The notes beneath the pieces are model-generated. The model did no database searches. It saw only the letters and a list, made by a program, of their open reading frames with translations, and was not told the origin of the DNA. This document shows positions 1 through 9,626 of a stretch of 64,000 bases of DNA, piece by piece. The translations under genes were made by a program, and so were the position numbers. The DNA is taken from NCBI GenBank assembly GCA_902651635.1, contig CACRSC010000075.1, positions 730,940 through 794,939 of the forward strand, written 5' to 3'. The stretch's first letter is position 1, and each line of letters begins with the position of its first letter. The DNA comes from Mastigamoeba balamuthi (lineage: Eukaryota > Evosea > Mastigamoebida > Mastigamoebidae).

Positions 1-389
1 ATACCTGTGCTGTCCACAACAAACTGGCGTTTGTTCTCTGCTGCTTTGGCCTGGCTCCAGGCAGCTGCCCTGTCTGCAACGAACAGAGCAGACCATCTGC
101 CTGATGTTGCATTCCATTTCTCGGGGCGATGGTGACTGCCCATGTGCCCAGCCCTCTGCAGGTGATACTGCGACGTGTAGTACCTGTCACATGCACTGCA
201 GCGGTATGCCTTGTGCTCCCAGGCAACATCTCTCTGATGTTGCCTCGACGCCATCTGTGCACAAGGCTCACCTGCTGTGGCTTCCTGAGAACCTGCTTCC
301 ATCTGCATTACTGCTCACCTGTCTGTCCAGCTAGCACAGCACGCAAATGATGTAAACTAAAATAACTATCTGCACTAAATCACATAGAC
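1..389. other. Non-coding stretch, nothing recognised
   Basis: Only short overlapping frames of mixed composition occur here. I see no domain, no splice signals and no long repeat. It leads directly into the CCGCTACA minisatellite. Confidence 0.4.
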
Positions 390-735
390 TTCCGCTACAT
401 GCTGCTACACAGCCTCTGCTACACACTGTTGCAACACAGCCTTTCGCTACACTCCGCTACATAGGGGTCCGCTACGTGCCGCTACACTAATCCTCCGCTA
501 CATGCCGCTACATGTGGGTCCGCTACGTGCCACTACACCAATCCTCCGCTACATGCTGCTACATGTGGGTCCGCTACACACCGCTATACACATGCTTCGC
601 TACGCGCTGCTACATGTGGGTCCGCTACACGCCACTACACACATGCTCTGCTACATGCCGCTACACACCTTCCGCTACATGCCGCTACGCTTTTCTGCTT
701 CCGCTACAGTGCATAGCGGAGGTCTGTGTAGTGGC
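390..735. repeat. CCGCTACA-type minisatellite
   Basis: The stretch is built of degenerate copies of a roughly 10-base core, CCGCTACATG or CCGCTACACA, often paired into 20-base units such as tccgctacatgctgctacac. The copies vary at a few positions, so the array is not freshly amplified. Weaker echoes (gctacagcatg, tagcggag) continue to about 870, some in inverted orientation. Short frames across it are by-products of the repeat. Confidence 0.8.
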
Positions 736-876
736 ATGTAGCGGAGTTGCTTCCACTACGGAATGTAAATGTGATTGACGTGTATGCACTACTGCTGTAA
801 TTCACTTTTTCTACTCTACATAACAGAGCATATGTAGCAGTGTATAGCAGAACTGGATCTGCTACAGCATGTAAAC

Positions 877-3099
877 GTGATCGACATGAACCTCCTGCTG
901 CTGTTGCAGGTCCTTCTGCTACTTCTGGAGGGCCTGCTGCTTCAGCTCGAGCTCATGCTGGGCCTTAAGCAGCTTCGCTTGCCAAGAAGCACAGAAGAAG
1001 GTAATCTGCTTCTTGCCTCCTTTGCTCTCTATTTGCTCTTCTTGGTTTTCAGCTGCTCTTTCAGCTTTTTGAAAGAAAGCAAATAAACATCTCTATTTAA
1101 CTCTCTTTGTGTGTCTGCCTCTAAATATGCCTCTTTTACATTCTATTTATACTGTCATTTATATCTTTTCATTTCTTTATGTATTTGTTTTATTTCTTTT
1201 GTAACTAAATCTGTGTTCTTTCTGGCCTTAACTTGCACATTACTTCTGCAAAATAATCTGAAATTCACTTATTTTAAACCTCCTAATACACAAAATGTAC
1301 TATTTTCTGATTATATTGTTTCATTTTCCGAAATTACTCCGAAATAATCATCTCTTTTTTTCTATTTCACTACTTTATTTCATTATTGTCCTCTTTTTGC
1401 TCAAAAATCTGCTTTTTCATTTGTTGTTTTCCTATCTGATTCATGGAAAAATGCCTTTATCACTCCATAGGAATAGGTCGCTTTTCCTCTGCTGCAAGCC
1501 TGTGGCCTCTCCCTCTTGACACTGCAGTGCTGTGACTGAGTGAAGTGCGTGTGGATGGTGTGCAGAGGCAGACAGTGAAATCTGCAGTGTGCAGCTCCTA
1601 TTCGTGGTGAACATATGGGTGTTAGGCCTTGACAAGCTCAATACAGTGCTGTTAGTGCTCTTGCATGACTGGGAGGTCTCTCAAGCATTGGAATGGTCAC
1701 ATACGACATTTCCTTCAACTACTTGGCTCAGAGCTAAGCAAAAGTTCCTCATGGGCCACTCAGACCTTGTCTTCTTCCTTTATGATCAACACCAAATTTC
1801 AGGCCCAACAAGCAGAACACACTTCCTCTGGCATAGCTCTGATGATCTGCTGCTGCAGCCAAGGAAGGATCAGGGTGCTCATCATGGTAACAATGACAAA
1901 CACCACAGCACGTTCCTGTGGTTCTCTCACAGGGATGTGAGGCTTTGTAGCCATCAGGAACTCACAGTTCACATGTCAGTGTATTAATGGCCCACACCAT
2001 CTGCAGCAACCTCAGTGTGTGTCACGCCCTCCATGTCATGTGCTGATGCTATGATGCTACACTGCAGCTCAGCAAATGGATTCGGTGTGACGAGGTCACT
2101 GATGATGCTGTGAGCTTCATTCAGAGGACAGAGAGGACCTTCGATGTCTTACAGATTCCGCCCATAGTGGCATTAGTGACATGATCGACATTATAGACGT
2201 CAACTTGTTGCTCTGCTTGGGGTTCTTGTTTTTTTCGTGGTTGCTCGAGTGCTGAAGTGTCAATTCCTCCATGTTACCACTTCCAAGAAGCTCAGCACTG
2301 TCAATCAGAACACAGTAACAGTGCCCACTGCAGCATTCCGAGACCCAGGAAAGTGGACCAACATCTTGGCAGCCAGGGGTACTGAGTACTGGGTCGCACC
2401 TACCAGTCGGAAAAGTACTAAATATCAGCAGTGCAAAATATCTGATTGAATGGGTGCCCTGGCGTGTATCCCCAAAGACCCCCCCAACGTCCTGATGAAT
2501 GTGATTGCTGCTGCATGAGCGAGCCCTGCCAGGGGCCGAGAGCCTGATCTGCTGTGGAAGCTCCAGCATTGGCTGGCACTGAGTGTCAGCCCACTTATGT
2601 CCACTTGTCCTTGTGTGCTGTGATCGTGAGATTTAAAAAGCAATTCTTAAAGGCTACATCAGCTGGGGGAATGGATATGGCAGCTGGGAGCAGTACAACG
2701 ACCAGTGGCATTACCCGTTTTGCTGATGTCACTGGTACCTGCCCAATTTGTCCGTTGCCACCAATACCGCCAGTGAAACCAGGCACAAGATATTAAGTAC
2801 TTTTTCCTTGATATTTAGTACTATAATACTCTCGGGTGCGACCCAAGTACAGGTCCTCACTCACTGACATCCCAACACAGTGAGGCGCTAACCCCATTCT
2901 CTACTTACACAACTCCTCATAGATAATGAAACCCCACTGCAAACGCTCTGCAATACCTTGCCAGTCTCCTTTATGGATTAGATATACAGAGAGTAAGAGA
3001 ATGATATGAAGATGTGCAAAGATCTGTTATGCTGCAAACAATAAAACATGTTTTGCTTTTGTGATGCACATGCATCATTCAAGCCACAATGTGGCTTTT
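877..3099. other. AT-rich gene-poor region
   Basis: From 877 to 1000 a CTG-rich segment would read on the minus strand as a Q/L/K-rich helix containing a stop, so it may be the relic of a coiled-coil gene. From 1090 to 1470 the DNA is strongly T-rich. From 1530 to 3000 there are only short frames with scattered stops on both strands and no recognised domain. It may hold decayed genes, but nothing can be called. Confidence 0.4.
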
Positions 3100-4238
3100 T
3101 CAATTGGCTGGGGCAACAATGAGAGATTCCGTTATAACATCCAACTTCAGAGTCAGAGTCAGTTGATCCCCAGATGTGCTCTGGATCGAGGCTTGAGACC
3201 CGCTTTTCCACTTCAAGAGGTCCACAGCTAAGCAATACTCCGTCTTCTGACTTAGATTGACCTTGATCTTGACCGACTTATCTGTTACCATTGCAGACCA
3301 ATTCTGTGCCTTAGTATATATTTTCGTGACACAATAAGGCACTTTAAGGGATGTCCACATCAGTGATATGACTGTTTTTGTTTTTTGCTCAACACTTACA
3401 TCCTTGGGAATTATTAGTCTGATCAGAGGTTTCAAATATTACACTGATTGTGATAATATATCGAGAAGCCGTCAGATCTATCTCAACGAATTGAGAGCCA
3501 TTACCACTGATCTTGTCCGGATTCTGGCCTTTGAAAAAATATGACATAGCCTCGGTCCACTTAGGGCTGTTGCAATCTACTTTGTTCTTTCTTGTAGAAA
3601 AGTAGTAAGTCAGTTCCGCAAATATCTGGCGGTCTTCCTCTGATGTGATAATTAGCTCAGAATTGCAATATCTGATACTACCTGCAAATGATCTTTCTTC
3701 TATTGACCATTCACCAATCCAGGAATCAATTATACTGAAGCCTTTATTTGCCTTGCCAACCACAACGAAGTGGTGTGGGTCATTTCCTCCCCATCTCCAT
3801 TGCTTGACCTTGAACAGAGTCAGTTATCAGCATCATGGATGAGCAAACGCAGTATGCTTCAGGAACTGAAAACAGACAGCGGTGCTCATACTGAAGTGTG
3901 TTCCACCCAGCTCTGATTTCCTGGATTTCTTCTCCTATTTCATTGCGGCAGGGATCTCTTCTCAGATCGGTCTTGTCCTGATCGAAGCCGCATAAGGCTT
4001 TGAAGAACTCCCAGGCTGTTGAGGAGCACTTCGTTTCATTCTTTAGGTTATTTTGTGCCTCAGAGATAGCTCTGGTGAGGGCCTGGTCGAGAGTTTGCAT
4101 GATCTGGAATGTTACTGTTGTGTTTCTGAAGGCCAATGAACGAAGTGTGTCTATTAATATAGCCCAGTGGGATCGGATATTCAAACTTGTGACGTCATTC
4201 GTGAATGAGTCAGATTTATCAAATCCACTGCGACTCAT
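3100..4238 (-). CDS. Unrecognised protein, possibly papain-like cysteine peptidase
   Basis: Three minus-strand reading segments join into about 350 aa. The start is the ATG at 4238. A first segment (helical, with KCSSTAWEFF) runs to about 3850. A second contains NDPHHFVVVG followed by FSIIDSWIGEW, an arrangement like the His and Asp strands of papain-fold peptidases; the Cys in KCSSTAW could be the nucleophile. The third segment runs to the TGA at 3100. The last join fits a 28-base GT-AG intron at 3372-3399 (gtaagtgt to aaaacag), in phase. The first join needs removal of 40 or 58 bases ending at 3809 and is uncertain. Coding DNA is much less GC-rich than the neighbours. The alternative is a decaying gene with frameshifts. 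The fold assignment is an inference from motif spacing only. Confidence 0.4.
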
Positions 4239-4261
4239 CAGAAAAGCTGTGTCAAGTGAAA

Positions 4262-4307
4262 TTCCCCTTCTATGGATTAGGGTTTTCCCCTTCTATGGAT
4301 TAAGGGG
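4262..4307. repeat. Two-copy tandem repeat
   Basis: The unit ttccccttctatggatta(g/a) occurs twice back to back just upstream of the peptidase-like gene start at 4238 on the minus strand. It lies where a promoter would be, but no function can be assigned. Confidence 0.6.
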
Positions 4308-4882
4308 TTCTCGGTATTTGACATAGATGGTTAACTGAAAATCGAATCCTGGGGGGATTGCCAGCACGTCTGGGCTGCGAAGGGCAGAACAGTGGCCGAC
4401 ACCACGTGTTCACCTTTTTTTCTTTTGTTATCTCCTTTCATTTCTGCTTCCTCGTCCCTTTTTGCAGAAAAGCAAAGACCGCCAGCAGCGGGCTCTTCAC
4501 GGGGCATGGCAAGCCTTCAGAGGTCATTGCCACACGTACCTGATGCCAGCCACCGTCTGCTCCTTCGGTATTTACCTCCGGGAAGCTCATCGCCCCCTCG
4601 AGATGGCCCAGTCCCTCACCTTCTCTGACGTACAGGCCTGCGCTTCTTGTCTGTGATTGCGCAATCGCGATGGCAGCGTGCGCCGCTTACCGAAGGCCCT
4701 TGATGGCCCCTTCCTGATGGGCGCAGCTCGTGAGTAATGACCGCCGTGTAGATGGCGGACATTGTGCGCAGGTGCTGGGCACAGAGGAGGAGCACAGAGG
4801 GGCCTTCAAAGGTCGCGGTCTCAGTCGCGTGTCTTTCTGTGCATGCGGGGTTGTCTGTGTGGCCTCAGGGAGGACCAGCCTG

Positions 4883-6122
4883 TCAGGACTGGGCGGGGTG
4901 GGGCGAGGACTGGTGCTCGTGCTGGTCCTCGGGGCCGGGCTTGCGGGCGACGACCTGGTAGACGGTGGTCCAGAGGCGCATCTCGTCGCCCTTGACGAGC
5001 GAGTCGCCGTCCTGGTTGAAGCGGTCGAGCAGCTGCGCAAAGTGCTGGGGCAGCAGCCGCACGGCCACGCACCCGTGGACCATCTTGCTGACCAGCTGGT
5101 AGTGCGAGCAGGCCCGCAGCACCAGCCCCGCCGGCAGCCCGTCCTTGCTCGGGAGCCCGAGTACTCGACGACGAACCCCGCGCCCCGCAGCGCGTTCTCG
5201 AAGTCCTCGGGCCGCGGCGTGTTGACGGCGCCGATCAGCGCCTTGCACCTGCGCATCAGCTGGCGGTGGTCCGCGTTGGCCTCGTCGTAGGCCGGCAGCT
5301 TCACCCAGTCGGTCGTCGAGAAGTGCGCGCCGGGCTTGAGGACGCGGAAGAGCTCGCGGCAGAGCGGGCGCAGGTCGCCGTCGCGCACGTACGTCAGCGC
5401 CTGCACGTTGTAGGCGCCGTCGAACGTGGCGTCGGGCCACGGCAGGGGCTCGTTGTAGTCGCCGATCGTGAAGTCCAGGCGCTCCGCGAGGCCCAGCGAG
5501 ACCGCGTTCCCGCATTTTTGCCATTAACGAAACAGATCAAACAGCGCTACTGAGGGAACACGCGATGGTGAGGTGTTCTCTGGGGGAGTAGCACGGCCTG
5601 TGATGCCCGTGCGGGTGTTTTCCTACCTGGGAGGGGTCGAGGTTGATGCCAGAGACGTGCACCCCGTCGAGCATCGACGCCACGTGCGCAGCGATGCGCC
5701 CGCGCCCGCACCCGACGTCCAGCACGCGGTCCCCCGCTGCAGGTCGATGTCCTTGAGCGCGAACTGCCTCTCGAACAGCGTCTGGTTCTCCGCAATGCCC
5801 TGCGGGTTTGCAGCACAGGAGAAAACGCAAAAAACTAAGTACAAATTTGGGGGAGAACAAAGTGGGCTGCAGCGCGGGGATCGAGGCAAGGCGAGGGGAC
5901 CTTGGTGTCGTCGATGACGGGCGGGATGTACATCTTCTCGACGTCGCCGAGGCTGCAGAGCTGGTTGAGGAGGCTGTAGTAGTCGACGATCTTGCTGGTC
6001 GTCTCCGCGGTCACGGCCTCCTGGTCGAAGAGCTCGTACGACTCGAAAAAGTGGCGCACCTGCTCCTCGGGCATCCGGTACACCGCCATGAACGCCCTCC
6101 ACGACCTCGCCAGCGTCGCCAT
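4883..6122 (-). CDS. SAM-dependent methyltransferase, sterol C24-methyltransferase-like, frame disturbed
   Basis: The protein resembles the Erg6/sterol methyltransferase group: an N-terminal FFESYELFDQE and YYSLLNQLCSLG region, SAM motif I VLDVGCGRGR, the post-I strand SGINLDPSQ, GDYNEPLPWPD, an ALTYVRDG segment and STTDWVKLP, then a C-terminal part ending at the TGA at 4883. The start is the ATG at 6122. A GT-AG intron fits at 5800-5900 in phase; a second begins at 5626 (gtagga), but no AG acceptor lies in the right frame before the next exon near 5520. Two more frame changes are needed: at the run of five G near 5726 (one extra G would restore QRGDRVLDV) and near 5155. Either the gene is a young pseudogene or the assembly has homopolymer errors. 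It would methylate sterol or a similar lipid on membranes if functional. Confidence 0.65.
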
Positions 6123-6129
6123 CGCCGTG

Positions 6130-6449
6130 TGGGCTTTTCTGCAGAAGGAGCTGCGCAGGTGAAGATGGAAAAGAGGAGCAGTGGATTTGCGGGCCCCGTG
6201 CAAGGGGCCGTTAGGATTTGCGCAATCGCGTTGCGTCATTTTTCTCAGACCTCGCCGAGTGCAACTGAGGTGCGGTCCGTGGTCATCCGCCTCGCGGCTC
6301 GGCGAGGTCGGCGCTGTTCCAGCCTGCCGCGACAGATCTGGTCTCACATCCGAATCCTCCTGGGGCTGCTGGGGGGCTGTGGTCAGCCGTCTGGCATCAG
6401 ATAGCTGTCTTTCTCGGGACAGGGCTCGGGACCGTAACTGAATGTAGTT
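6130..6449. promoter_or_regulatory. Upstream region of the methyltransferase gene with a TGACGC element
   Basis: On the gene strand the sequence AATGACGCAACGCG lies at about 6231-6242, 110 bases before the ATG at 6122. The same TGACG core occurs upstream of at least six other genes in the window. No coding signal is seen to 6449. Confidence 0.35.
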
Positions 6450-6592
6450 ATAATGACGTAATAAAGTGCAATACGAAGGGTCATTTTACGGGTTATAAAC
6501 TACCCAAAATGGCTAGCCCTATACCCTAATTAGTAACCTAGGGTTATAGAACTGGAATTTAGGGTAGTGTATTACGTCATGATGACGTAATA
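6450..6592. repeat. AT-rich block bounded by TGACGTAATA inverted copies
   Basis: A TGACGTAATA at 6454-6463 is matched by its inverse TATTACGTCA at 6570-6579. The right end is itself an 11-base perfect palindrome pair around one base (6570-6580 and 6582-6592, arms TATTACGTCAT). The interior is AT-rich, unlike its flanks, with TAGGGTTA-like stretches. It could be a very small inverted-repeat element or a pair of CRE/ATF-type binding sites between two genes. Nothing else is seen up to 6890. Confidence 0.4.
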
Positions 6593-6890
6593 GCACGGGC
6601 GCTCGGAATATGATCAGTTGCGTAACTCAAAGACGGCGCAAGTTAAGACCTCTTGAGGCTACGGACGAGAGAGGCGGGGAGTTTGCCCGATAGACAGTTG
6701 ACGGCCAGGCGTTCCATGAGGGTCTGTGTTGCACAGTCGTTGTTTTGCTTGTTCTTCTTTGCTTGTCACAACGCCCAGACCAGCCGCAGCCAATCGCTCG
6801 CTGGCAGTCGGCCTGGGCACTCGGCAACGGCAGCCAGTCTGGGGCTGCTGCTCGTTGCCCCGCCTGCTCGTCCTGGTCCTCAGGCACTCG

Positions 6891-7990
6891 TCACAGCTCC
6901 ATGTTGTCGTCCGCGGTGTCCGGGATGTCCGTCATCGCCGCGTCCGCCTTCTGCTGCGGGGCCTGCGGCTGCTTCGGCTGCTGCTGCTGCTGCGACGCCG
7001 GGGGCTGCTGCGCCTGCTGCTGCTGCGGCGCCTGCTGCGGGGCCGGCTGCTGCTGGGCGGCGCCCGCCGGCTGCTGCTGCTGGGCGGGCTGCTGCAGCGC
7101 TGTCAGCCACCCCTGCAGGGCGGCCTGGTGCAGCTCAGTGTCCTGCTGGTGCTGCGTCACCAGCTGGATGATGGACTGGGCCTGGTCCAGCTGGATTCGC
7201 TGCTGAACCAAGCGCTCGCTCCGCACGGCCGCGATCCCGGTTTGGAGCTGCTGCTGCGCGCCCAGCAGGACCTGCAGCTGCTGCTGGACAGCCGAGACCT
7301 GCTGCGCCAGCTGCTGCTCGGTCTGCGACGCCTGCTGCTGCTCCTCCGTCTGGGTGGCCTGGTGCACGCGCTGCCCCTGCTGCTTCTCCGTCTGGGTGGC
7401 CTGCGACACGCGCTGCCTCTGCTGCTCCTCCGGGCGGGCGGCCTGGGGCACGCGCTGCTCCTGCTGGCTCGGGGGCGTCCGCTGCCTCGGCATCCTCGGC
7501 GGCGAGGCCCTGGGCGCCTCCTGCTGCGGCACGTAGTGGGCGGGCCGCTGCTCCACGGGGGTCCCCAAGTGCAGCACGGGCTGGGGCATCCGGGGTGCCT
7601 GGGGCTGCACGGGCGGGGGCACGGCAGAGAACCTGCGGTCCTGGGGAGGCTGGGGCACCGGGGGCTGCACGTGCGGGGGCACAGGCTGGGGTACGCGGCG
7701 CTGGGGAGGCTGGGGCGCCTGGGGCTGAACGGGAGGGGGTACGAGGTGCTGGGGAGGCTGGGGCTGCACGGGCTGGGGCACGCGGGGGCGCTGCGGCTGG
7801 GTGACCGCTGCCAGGAAGTTGTAGACGGGGGCGTTGGCCACGTCCTCGCGCTGCCTGCGGCGCTGGCAGCTGTCGCAGCCGCAGTCGTCGCGGGAGTTGT
7901 GCGGCAGCTCGACGTCATCCTGTTGGCCGCTCAGTACCCTCACGATGCGCTTCAGGTCGTCCTTGTATGCCTCGTAACACCACCACGCCA
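6891..7990 (-). CDS. Gln/Pro-rich protein, 5' end not resolved
   Basis: One long minus-strand frame ends with the stop at 6891. After a charged start (YEAYKDDLKRIVRVLSGQQ, then CGCDSC) it becomes proline-rich with repeated VPQPVQPQ and VPPPVQPQAP units, then strongly glutamine-rich with QATQTEEQQ repeats and a Q-rich coiled-coil stretch, and ends MTDIPDTADDNMEL. No in-frame ATG fits the beginning, so at least one upstream exon is probably missing; the frame stays open to about 8078. Composition suggests a nuclear or scaffolding role, but no domain is recognised. The plus-strand frames over it (Leu/Ala-rich) are shadows of the CTG runs. Confidence 0.55.
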
Positions 7991-8087
7991 GCAACACTGC
8001 CCAGTGCCCGCCCACCCCTCGGTTATGGCTCGATACGCGCTGTGTCTGTTCAAAAGCCGCCCATCGCAACCGCCACAAACAAACCGC

Positions 8088-8300
8088 CGCTCCAGATTCG
8101 CAGGGGTGAGATCCGATTCCCCCCTTGTGTCAGATTCGGAAATCAGGCCCCCATAACAACCAAACCGTCGCTCCAGATTCCCATTGAGATAAATCAGTTA
8201 CCCCCTTTTGGCCAGATCCGCAGGAGTGTGAAATCCGATTACCCAGATTCGCAGGAGTGTGAGATCCGTTTTCCCCCGTGTCAGATTCGGAAATCAGGCG
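8088..8300. repeat. Duplicated CAGATTCGCAGG block
   Basis: A segment of about 60 bases starting cagattcgcagg, continuing gtgagatccg, then a C-run and tgtcagattcggaaatcagg, occurs near 8093-8149 and again near 8236-8299, with partial copies between. It is a local duplication in non-coding DNA. Confidence 0.6.
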
Positions 8301-9626
8301 CCTCTCCCCCCTCCTGACGAATCGTCCTCTGTGCCCTCCCCGGCCCTTCCCCGCCCCACCGCCCGCACGCAGCCCGCACGCGTGGAAGAGCGCCCACAGT
8401 CCTCACACGCAGACATGACCCGCGTGGCGTGTGTGCAGAGGCAGAGGCAGAGGCGCACCGGCAGACGTGGCGAGGACCGCGAGGACGGCGCTGGGGACCA
8501 TCATACTTCTACTGCTGCTGGTGCTGCTGCTGGTGCTGGTTGTGCTGTTGTCGCTGGTGCTGCTGGTGCTGCTGGTGTGGCCTGTGTCGCTGTGGTGTTG
8601 CTGTTGGAAGCTGTTGTGTGTTCTACAGGGTCTGATGCTGTTGTGTTGTGGCTGCTGTGCTGACGAAGCAGCCCTCTGCGCCCCTGCCTCTGATTCCCTC
8701 GCTCGGGAATCGCCTGCCCGCCGCTTGCCGCTTGGCTGCTGGCGCCTCTGCGCCAGCGTTGCGGCCCGTGCGCTGCCGCTGCCTCTACTGCGCTGCTCTC
8801 TGCGATGCCCTCCCCTCCGCTGCTCTCCCCCGCCCTGCTCCCCTGCCGCACACTCTCCCGTGCCCCCACCCTGCGCTCCCCCGTCGTGCCGGCGTTGTGG
8901 CCGTCGAATTGAATTGAACTGAAATTGATTGAATCGCAAATTAAATCGCATCGAATTGGGCTGTTCCAGAGGGCCAGCCCCTGCAGGGGAGCCAGCGCAG
9001 CAGCCGCCGTGGGCTGCGTGGGCAGGCGGGAGGCAGGCCAGCAGCTGAGCTGCGGCGACGCACAGCAGCGGGGGCGCCGGTGACGCCGGGGCAGCGCACA
9101 CACCCAGAAGAGGAGCCCCGGGGCACCCCCTGGGCACCTCCTGGGGCACAGGCCCCCGCTGTGGTGGCCGCCAGAGGTGGTAGGGGCCCTCGCGTGGGCC
9201 AACCAGCAGCTCGCTGGCGATCAACCGCCGAGATACCAACTGAGCGATACTGATCGAGATATCTGCGCACCCGACACGTCAGACCAGATATTGTTCCTGT
9301 GCCCCGGCGTCGGCCTGCGTGGCGCTGTCACGGAGCTGAGAAGAGCATGGCGATGGGCGCCAGGAGTGGTTATCCACCGTGAACTCATTGGTCTGGTGCG
9401 AAGTGGAGGTATTTCCTGTTTCCTATTTTTAGTTCCAATAAACTAGGAAATAGAAAAATAATAGTCAGTTGATATGGTGCCCCCACCGGATACGGCAGGA
9501 CCACACGTGACTGCTGCCAGTGACGAGATATGGCAGTGCCGGATATCGGCCACATGACGTGTCCGGGAGGAGGATCTTCCTCCGATATTATCTGTGTGAA
9601 ATCCGAATTTCTGTGGGGATCGTCGG
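8301..9626. other. Intergenic, low-complexity
   Basis: From 8505 to 8600 the strand is a run of (GGTGCTGCT)-like CTG repeats that opens long but low-complexity frames in several phases. From 8890 to 8960 there are GAATTGA-type repeats. From 8980 to 9450 I see no convincing gene; an exon of the Q/P-rich gene could lie here but none was fixed. The promoter of the FHA gene is in the last 100 bases. Confidence 0.4.
9541..9575 (+). promoter_or_regulatory. GGATATC plus TGACGT promoter element pair
   Basis: GGATATCGG at 9541 is followed by catgacgtgtccgg (TGACGT at 9555-9560), 67 bases before the predicted ATG at 9627. The same two motifs occur together upstream of the cyclin, Rpa43 and K/Q-rich genes. 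Function is inferred from recurrence only. Confidence 0.4.

Noticed and set aside
6500-6560. Telomere-like TAGGGTTA repeats
   Set aside because: Only two or three scattered, irregular occurrences lie within the AT-rich block; there is no tandem array.
8403-9239. Minus-strand Ser/Thr-rich and plus-strand Leu-rich proteins at the CTG repeat
   Set aside because: All phases are open because of the trinucleotide repeat; no start context, splice site or domain supports either.
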